A DNA stretch of 64,000 nucleotides from Tillus elongatus (taxonomy: Eukaryota; Arthropoda; Insecta; Coleoptera; Cleridae): contig OZ023267.1 of assembly GCA_964006375.1 (NCBI GenBank), forward strand, positions 81,448,182 through 81,512,181. The letters are read 5' to 3'. Within the stretch, counting starts at the first letter, position 1. The number at the start of each line of letters is the position of its first letter. A program made the translations under genes and the position numbers. Below are positions 55,382 through 64,000 of the stretch, one piece after another. The notes below the pieces were generated by a model that saw only the letters and a list, made by a program, of their open reading frames with translations, searched no databases and was not told the origin of the DNA.

Positions 55382-55464
55382 CGAAATAAATGCACAGTTG
55401 CTTTATCCTTTTCATAATTGGCACTTTTATTGTACATACAGTTCTTCACAATACACCTTGGCAT
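55382..55464 (-). CDS. THAP9-like exon 1: start and first zinc ligands
   Basis: ATG at 55464-55462 gives MPRCIVKNCMYNKSANYEKD, then ATVHLF and the first two bases of Arg. C4 and C9 are the first half of the C2CH zinc site, and the MPxCxxxxC start is diagnostic of THAP domains. The exon ends TTTCG|GTAAGT and is 83 nt long, matching the phase of exon 2. Confidence 0.8.
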
Positions 55465-55659
55465 TTTTTAACTTTTACACTCTTAAAACACTGCTAAAAA
55501 ACGGCAAAACACACAAGATAACCTCTAATCGCAAATCAACAAACACTTCAAATACTTGTTGACAGCTGACAATAACTTCAAGAGCGGTTGGGAGAACGAA
55601 TCAAAACAAAACACATTAGCGCGTTATTCAAAATTTTGTTTGTGATTGGACGGTGACAA

Positions 55660-55860
55660 GAGTGGGAAATCGACAGGCTGCAAACTCCGCTTTGTTCCCT
55701 CTAACATATACAACCTCTTTGGTATATCAGGACATCGTCAGAAAATTAGTTATTTATACTACTTAAGAGGTGGAGAATTCGAAAAACCACGTCTCTAAAT
55801 TGTCGGGACGCGTGTATGGCCCGACAAGTTGGGAAGACCCGACAAGTCACGTCCATGCAT
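55660..55860 (-). repeat. Dispersed repeat copy 2, inverted relative to copy 1
   Basis: The minus strand reads CTTGTCGGGCC, CCCGACAATTTAG, then ATATACCAAAGAGGTTGTA..AGAGGGAACAAAG..GCCTGTCG, the blocks of 46.85-47.06 kb in the same order. It lies just upstream of the THAP9-like gene. Confidence 0.55.
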
Positions 55861-55888
55861 GTGGTTTGTCCTCATAATTATACGGACA

Positions 55889-56132
<244 letters not shown>

Positions 56133-59100
56133 AAGGCCGCGCTCTATGTACGTAAATTAAGAAAAAAAATGTAGCGTAACCGGTTATACCGAAAGTTGAC
56201 GGTAACTTAATTTTTTTAAATGGCAGTGATACATTTTTTTGCTATTTTCGAAAAGATGAGGCGATTCTACACCAGACTCTAGTATCATATGCCCACTATT
56301 CTGCTAAACCTTGCCAAAAATGATGGGAAGTGTCTACTTAACAAGCTGTCTATATGGTGCATATAAACATTTATTGTGGCGAAACGAGTAAATGAAAAAT
56401 TAAAAAACTTTGTCAGGTTAATAAAAAGGCCGCGCTTTATGTATGTAAATTAAGGAAAAAAATGTAGCGCAACCGGTTATACCGAAAGTTGACGGTAACT
56501 TAATTTTTTTTAATGGCAGTGATACGCTTTTTTGCTATTTTCGAAAAGATGAGGCGATTCTACACCAGACTCTAGTATCATATGCTCCCTATACTGCGAC
56601 ACCTTGCCAAAAATGATGGGAGGTGTCTTCTTAACAAGCTGTCTATATGGTGCATTTAAACATTTATTGTGTCGAAACGAGTAAACAGAATATTATAAAA
56701 CTTTGTCAGGTTAATAAAAAAGGCCGCGCTCTATGTATGTAAATTAAGAAAAAAAATGTAGCGCAACCGGTTATACCGAAAGATGACAGTAACTTAATTT
56801 TTTTAAATGGCAGTGAAACGTTTTTTTGCTATTTTCGAAAAGATGAGGCGATTCTACACCAGACGCTAGTATCATATGCTCCCTATACTGCGACACCTTG
56901 CAAAAAATGATGGGAGGTGTCTTCTTAACAAGCTGTCTATATGGTGCATTTAAGCATTTATTGTGGCGAAACGAGTAAACAGAAAATTATAAAACTTTGT
57001 CAGGTAATAAAAAGGCCGCGCTCTATGTACGTAAATTAAGAAAAAAATTTAGCGCAATCGGTTATACCGAAATTTGACGGTAACTTAATTTTTTTAAATG
57101 GCAGTGATACATTTTTTTGCTATTTCCGAATAGATCAGGCGATTCTACACCAGACTCAAGTATCATATGCCCACTATTCTGCAAAACCTTGCCAAAAATG
57201 ATGGAAGGTGTCTACTTAACAAGCTGTCTGTATGGTGCATTTAAACATTTATTGTAGCGAAACGAGTAAACAGAAAATTATAAAACTTTGTCAGGTTAAT
57301 AAAAATGTCGCGCTCTTTGTATGTAAATTAAGAAAAAAAATGTAGCGCAACCGGTTATACCGAAAGTTGACGGTAGATTAATTTTTTTAAATGGCAGTGT
57401 TACGTTTTTTTGCTATTTTCGAAAAGATGAGGCGATTCTACACCAGACTCTAGTATCATATGCTCCCTATACTGCGACACCTTGCCAAAAATGATGGGAG
57501 GTGTCTACTTAACAAGCTGTCTATATGGTGCATATAAACATTTATTGTGGCGAGACGAGTAAATAGAAAATTATAAAACTTTGTCAGGTTAATAAAAAGG
57601 CCGCGCTCTATGTATGTAAATTAAGAAAAAAAAATGTAGCGCAACCGATTATACCAAATGTTGACGGTAACTTAATTTTTTTAAATGGCAGTGATACGTT
57701 TTTCTGCTATTTTTGAAAAGATGAGGCGATTCTAGACCAGACTCTAGTATCATATGCTCCCTATACTGCGACACCTTGCCAAAAATGATGGGAGGTGTCT
57801 ACTTAACAAGCTGTCTATATGGTGCATATAAACATTTATTGTGGCGAAACGAGTAAATGAAAAATTATAAAACTTTGTCAGGTCAGGTTAATGAAAAGGC
57901 CGCGCTCTATGTATGTAAATTAAGAAAAAAAATGTAGCGCAACCGGTTATACCGAAAGTTGACGGTAACTAGACTTTTTTAAATGGCAGTGATACGTTTT
58001 TCTGCTATTTTCGAAAAGATGAGGCAGACTCTAGTATCATATGCTCCCTATACTGCCACATCTTGCCAAAAATGATGGGAGGTGTCTTCTTAACAAGCTG
58101 TCTATATGGTGCATTTAAACATTTATTGTGTCGAAACGAGTGAATAGAAAATTATAAAACTTTGTCAGGTTAATAAAAAGGCCGCGCTCTATGTACGTAA
58201 ATTAAGAAAAAAAATATAGCACAACCGGTTATACCGAAAGTTGACGGTAACTTAATTTTTTTAAATAGCAGTGATACATTTTTTTGCTATTTCCGAATAG
58301 ATCAGGCGATTCTACACCAGACTCAAGTATCATATGCCCACTATTCTACCAAACCTTATCAAAAATGATGGGAGGTGTCTACTTAACAAGCTGTCTATAT
58401 GGTGCATTTAAACATTTATTGTGGCGAAACGAGTAAACAGAAAATTATAAAACTTTGTCAGGTTAATGAAAAGGCCGCACTCTATGTACGTAAATTAAGA
58501 AAGAAAATGTAGCGCAACCGGTTATACCGAAATTTGACGGTAACTTAATTTTTTTAAATGGCAGTGATAAATTTTTTTGCTATTTCCGAATAGATCGGGC
58601 GATTCTACACCAGACTCGAGTATCATATGCCCACTATTCTGCCAAACCTTATCACAAATGATGGGAGGTGTCTTCTTAACAAGCTGCCTACATGGCGCAT
58701 TTAAACATTTATTGTGTCGAAAAGAGTGAATAGAAAATTATAAAACTTTCTCAGGTTAATAAAAAGGCCGCGCTCCATGTACGTAATCTAAGAAAAAAAA
58801 TGTAGCGCAACCGGTTATAACGAAAGTTGACGGTAACTTAATTTTTTTAAATAGCACTGATACATTTTTTTGCTATTTTCGAAAAGATGAGGCGATTCTA
58901 CACCAGATTCTAGTATCATATGCCCACTATTCTGCTAAACCTTGCCAAAAATGATGGGAGGTGTCTACTTAACAAGCTGTCTATATGGTGCATATAAACA
59001 TTTATTGTGGCGAAACGAGTAAATGAAAAATTATAAAACTTTGTCAGGTTAATGAAAAGGCCGCGCTCTATGTATGTAAATTAAGAAAAAAATGTAGCGC

Positions 59101-62100
59101 AACCGGTTATACCGAAAGTTGACGGTAACTTAATTTTTTAAATGGCAGTGATACGTTTTTTTGCTATTTTCGAAAAGATGAGGCGATTCTACACCAGACT
59201 CTAGTATCATATGCTCCCTATACTGCGACACCTTGCCAAAAATGATGGGAGGTGTCTTCTTAACAAGCTGTCTATATGGTGCATTTAAACATTTATTGTG
59301 TCGAAACGAGTAAACAGAGTATTATAAAACTTTGTCAGGTTAATAAAAAAGGCCGCGCTCTATGTATGTAAATTAAGAAAAAAAATGTAGCGCAACCGGT
59401 TATACCGAAAGATGACAGTAACTTAATTTTTTTAAATGGCAGTGATACGCTTTTTTGCTATTTTTGAAAAGATGAGGCGATTCTACACCAGACTCTAGTA
59501 TCATATGCTCCCTATACTGCGACACCTTGCCAAAAATGATGGGAGGTGTCTTCTTAACAAGCTGTCTATATGGTGCATTTAAACATTTATTGTGGCGAAA
59601 CGAGTAAACAGAAAATTATAAAACTTTGTCAGGTAATAAAAAGGCCGCGCTCTATGTACGTAAATTAAGAAAAAAATTTAGCGCAATCGGTTATACCGAA
59701 ATTTGACGGTAACTTAATTTTTTTAAATGGCAGTGATACATTTTTTTGCTATTTCCGAATAGATCAGGCGATTCTACACCAGACTCAAGTATCATATGCC
59801 CACTATTCTGCAAAACCTTGCCAAAAATGATGGGAGGTGTCTACTTAACAAGCTGTCTATATGGTGCATTTAAACATTTATTGTGTCGAAACGAGTAAAT
59901 AGAAAATTATAAAACTTTGTCAGGTTAATAAAAAGGCCGCGCTCTATGTACGCAAATTAAGAAAAAAAATGTAGCGCAACCGGTTATACCAAAAGTTGAA
60001 GGTAACTTAATTTTTTTTAATAGCAGTGATACATTTTTTTGTTATTTTCGAAAAGACAAGGCGATTCTACACCAGACTCTAGTATCATATGCCCACTATT
60101 CTGCTAAACCTTGCCAAAAATGATGGGAGGTGTCTACTTAACAAGCTGTCTATATGGTGCATATAAACATTTATTGTGGCGAAACGAGTAAATGAAAAAT
60201 TATAGAACTTTGTCAGGTTAATGAAAAGGCCGCGCTCTATGTACGTAAATTAAGAAAAAAAATGTAGCGCAACCGGTTATACCGAAAGTTGACGGTAACT
60301 TAATTTTTTTAAATGGCAGTGATAAATTTTTTTGCTATTTCCGAATAGATCGGGCGATTCTACACCAGACTCGAGTATCATATGCCCACTATTCTGCCAA
60401 ACCTTATCACAAATGATGGGAGGTGTCTTCTTAACAAGCTGCCTACATGGCGCATTTAAACATTTATTGTGTCGAAAAGAGTGAATAGAAAATTATAAAA
60501 CTTTCTCAGGTTAATAAAAAGGCCGCGCTCCATGTACGTAATCTAAGAAAAAAAATGTAGCGCAACCGGTTATAACGAAAGTTGACGGTAACTTAATTTT
60601 TTTAAATAGCACTGATACATTTTTTTGCTATTTTCGAAAAGATGAGGCGATTCTACACCAGATTCTAGTATCATATGCCCACTATTCTGCTAAACCTTGC
60701 CAAAAATGATGGGAGGTGTCTACTTAACAAGCTGTCTATATGGTGCATATAAACATTTATTGTGGCGAAACGAGTAAATGAAAAATTATAAAACTTTGTC
60801 AGGTTAATGAAAAGGCCGCGCTCTATGTATGTAAATTAAGAAAAAAATGTAGCGCAACCGGTTATACCGAAAGATGACAGTAACTTAATTTTTTTAAATG
60901 GCAGTGATACGCTTTTTTGCTATTTTCGAAAAGATGAGGCGATTCTACACCAGACTCTAGTATCATATGCTCCCTATACTGCGACACCTTGCCAAAAATG
61001 ATGGGAGGTGTCTTCTTAACAAGCTGTCTATATGGTGCATTTAAACATTTATTGTGGCGAAACGAGTAAACAGAAAATTATAAAACTTTGTCAGGTAATA
61101 AAAAGGCCGCGCTCTATGTACGTAAATTAAGAAAAAAATTTAGCGCAATCGGTTATACCGAAATTTGACGGTAACTTAATTTTTTTAAATGGCAGTGATA
61201 CATTTTTTTGCTATTTCCGAATAGATCAGGCGATTATACACCAGACTCTAGTATCATATGCTCCCTATACTGCGACATCTGGCAAAAATGATGGGAGGTG
61301 TCTTCTTAACAAGCTGTCTATATGGTGCATTTAACCATTTATTTTGTCGAAACGAGTAAACAGAAAATTATAAAACTTTGTCAGGTTAATAAAAAAGGCC
61401 GCGCTCTATGTATGTAAATTAAGAAAAAAAATGTAGCGCAACCGGTTATACCGAAAGTTGAAGGTAACTTAATTTTTTTTAATAGCAGTGATACATTTTT
61501 TTGTTATTTTCGAAAAGACGAGGCGATTCTACACCAGACTCTAGTATCATATGCCCACTATTCTGCTAAACCTTGCCAAAAATGATGGGAGGTGTCTACT
61601 TAACAAGCTGTCTATATGGTGCATATAAACATTTATTGTGGCGAAACGAGTAAATGAAAAATTATAGAACTTTGTCAGGTTAATGAAAAGGCCGCGCTCT
61701 ATGTACGTAAATTAAGAAAAAAAATGTAGCGCAACCGGTTATACCGAAAGTTGACGGTAACTTAATTTTTTTAAATAGCAGTGATACATTTTTTTGCTAT
61801 TTCCGAATAGATCAGGCGATTCTACACCAGACTCGAGTATCATATGCCCACTATTCTGCCAAACCTTATCAAAAATGATGGGAGGTGTCTACTTAACAAG
61901 CTGTCTATATGGTGCATTTAAACATTTATTGTAGCGAAACGAGTAAACAGAAAATTATAAAACTTTGTCAGGTTAATAAAAAGGTCGCGCTCTTTGTATT
62001 TAAATTAAGAAAAAAAATGTAGCGCAACCGGTTATACCGAAAGTTGACGGTAACTTAATTTTTTAAATGGCAGTGATACGTTTTTTTGCTATTTTCGAAA

Positions 62101-64000
62101 AGATGAGGCAGACTCTAGTATCATATGCTCCCTATACTGCCACATCTTGCCAAAAATGATGGGAGGTGTCTTCTTAACAAGCTGTCTATATGGTGCATTT
62201 AAACATTTATTGTGTCGAAACGAGTAAACAGAGTATTATAAAACTTTGTCAGGTTAATAAAAAAGGCCGCGCTCTATGTATGTAAATTAAGAAAAAAAAT
62301 GTAGCGCAACCGGTTATACCGAAAGATGACAGTAACTTAATTTTTTTAAATAGCAGTGATACGCTTTTTTGCTATTTTCGAAAAGATGAGGCGATTCTAC
62401 ACCAGACTCTAGTATCATATGCTCCCTATACTGCGACACCTTGCCAAAAATGATGGGAGGTGTCTTCTTAACAAGCTGTCTATATGGTGCATTTAAACAT
62501 TTATTGTGGCGAAACGAGTAAACAGAAAATTATAAAACTTTGTCAGGTAATAAAAAGGCCGCGCTCTATGTACGTAAATTAAGAAAAAAATTTAGCGCAA
62601 TCGGTTATACCGAAATTTGACGGTAACTTAATTTTTTTAAATGGCAGTGATACATTTTTTTGCTATTTCCGAATAGATCAGGCGATTCTACACCAGACTC
62701 AAGTATCATATGCCCACTATTCTGCAAAACCTTGCCAAAAATGATGGGAGGTGTCTACTTAACAAGCTGTCTGTATGGTGCGTTTAAACATTTATTGTAG
62801 CGAAACGAGTAAACAGAAAATTATAAAACTTTGTCAGGTTAATAAAAATGTCGCGCTCTTTGTATGTAAATTAAGAAAAAAAATGTAGCCGAACCGGTTA
62901 TACCAAATGTTGACGGTAACTTAATTTTTTTAAATGGCAGTGATACGTTTTTCTGCTATTTTTGAAAAGATGAGGCGATTCTAGACCAGACTCTAGTATA
63001 ATATGCTCCCTATACTGCGACACCTTGCCAAAAATTATGGGAGGTGTCTACTTAACAAGCTGTCTATATGGTGCATATAAACATTTATTGTGGCGAAACG
63101 AGTAAATGAAAAATTATAAAACTTTGTCAGGTTAATGAAAAGGCCGCGCTCTATGTATGTAAATTAAGAAAGAAAATGTAGCGCAACCGGTTATACCGAA
63201 AGTTGACGGTAACTTAACTTTTTTAAATGGCAGTGATACGTTTTTTTGCTATTTTCGAAAAGATGAGGCAGACTCTAGTATCATATGCTCCCTATACTGC
63301 GACATCTTGCCAAAAATGATGGGAGGTGTCTTCTTAACAAGCTGTCTATATGGTGCATTTAAACATTTATTGTGTCGAAACGAGTAAATAGAAAATTATA
63401 AAACTTTGTCAGGTTAATAAAAAGGCCGCGCTCTATGTACGCAAATTAAGAAAAAAAATGTAGCGTAACCGGTTATACCAAAAGTTGAAGGTAACTTAAT
63501 TTTTTTTAATAGCAGTGATACATTTTTTTGTTATTTTCGAAAAGACGAGGCGATTCTACACCAGACTCTAGTATCATATGCCCACTATTCTGCTAAACCT
63601 TGCCAAAAATGATGGGAGGTGTCTACTTAACAAGCTGTCTATATGGTGCATATAAACATTTATTGTGGCGAAACGAGTAAATGAAAAATTATAGAACTTT
63701 GTCAGGTTAATGAAAAGGCCGCGCTCTATGTACGTAAATTAAAAAAAAAATGTAGCGCAACCGGTTATACCGAAAGTTGACGGTAACTTAATTTTTTTAA
63801 ATAGCAGTGATACATTTTTTTGCTATTTCCGAATAGATCAGGCGATTCTACACCAGACTCGAGTATCATATGCCCACTATTCTGCCAAACCTTATCAAAA
63901 ATGATGGGAGGTGTCTACTTAACAAGCTGTCTATATGGTGCATTTAAACATTTATTGTGGCGAAACGAGTAAACAGAAAATTATAAAACTTTGTCAGGTT
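56133..64000 (+). repeat. Satellite array B, to the window edge
   Basis: About 27 monomers, continuing past the window. The first 3 kb repeat the monomer order of 25.84-29 kb with a constant offset of about 30,294-30,295 bases, including the doubled GTCAGGTCAGG (57876) and the GATTCTACACCA loss (58021). From about 59 kb the order is a reshuffled mix of the same subtypes; for example the GTCAGGTAATAAAAAGG variant recurs near 57000, 59632, 61096 and 62543. No composite copy occurs in this part. The CENP-B-box-like block is kept in most monomers. Confidence 0.95.

Overview
The window is about 64 kb of an AT-rich, repeat-dominated eukaryotic genome, most likely an arthropod and probably an insect. 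The signs are the mix of transposon families (Tc1/mariner, P/THAP9-like, hAT, pogo/Tigger-like, LOA/R1-like and jockey/RTE-like LINEs, Penelope-like elements, a tRNA-derived SINE), spliced genes with GTAAGT donors, and long (TA)n/(CA)n microsatellites. A degenerate TCAGG-type pentamer stretch at 45.7 kb would fit a beetle, but this is weak. There is no operon, no rRNA, no canonical tRNA and no CRISPR array.

Layout. 0-1 kb: tail of a broken pogo/Tigger-like transposase and a TIR-bounded short element. 1-6.8 kb: anonymous AT-rich DNA with microsatellites and a fold-back repeat. 6.8-11.6 kb: old copies of a microsatellite-bearing composite repeat plus LINE reverse-transcriptase relics. 12-13.4 kb: the only candidate host gene, a tiny three-exon gene of unknown function. 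14-17.5 kb: fold-back repeat, tRNA-SINE, a 1,010-bp hAT-like element and a degenerate tandem repeat. 17.9-20.9 kb: GC-rich LOA/R1-like LINE pieces in opposite orientations. 21-22 kb: Penelope-like GIY-YIG fragment flanked by 133-bp inverted arms. 23.3-37.76 kb: satellite array A (monomer about 293 bp) punctuated by three copies of the composite repeat (C1-C3). 37.76-55.89 kb: an 18-kb non-satellite segment with a mariner element carrying 341-bp terminal inverted repeats, LINE and Penelope relics, and a broken multi-exon THAP9/P-element-like transposase gene with a hAT-like element in an intron. 55.89-64 kb: satellite array B, in the same orientation and very similar to array A.

Main points. 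(1) The satellite monomer carries a motif matching 8 of 9 core positions of the CENP-B box. (2) Composite copies sit at the same position of the monomer, so satellite and composite have been amplified together as a 5.8-6.3 kb higher-order unit. (3) The 18-kb segment begins and ends exactly at the two halves of one composite, split at its (CA)n/(TA)n tract: either an insertion or recombination at the microsatellite, or an assembly misjoin there. (4) The mariner copy is structurally complete, with arms differing at 3 of 341 positions, but has one in-frame stop. (5) I found no defence system, biosynthetic cluster or other clearly new functional system; the novelty is in repeat architecture.
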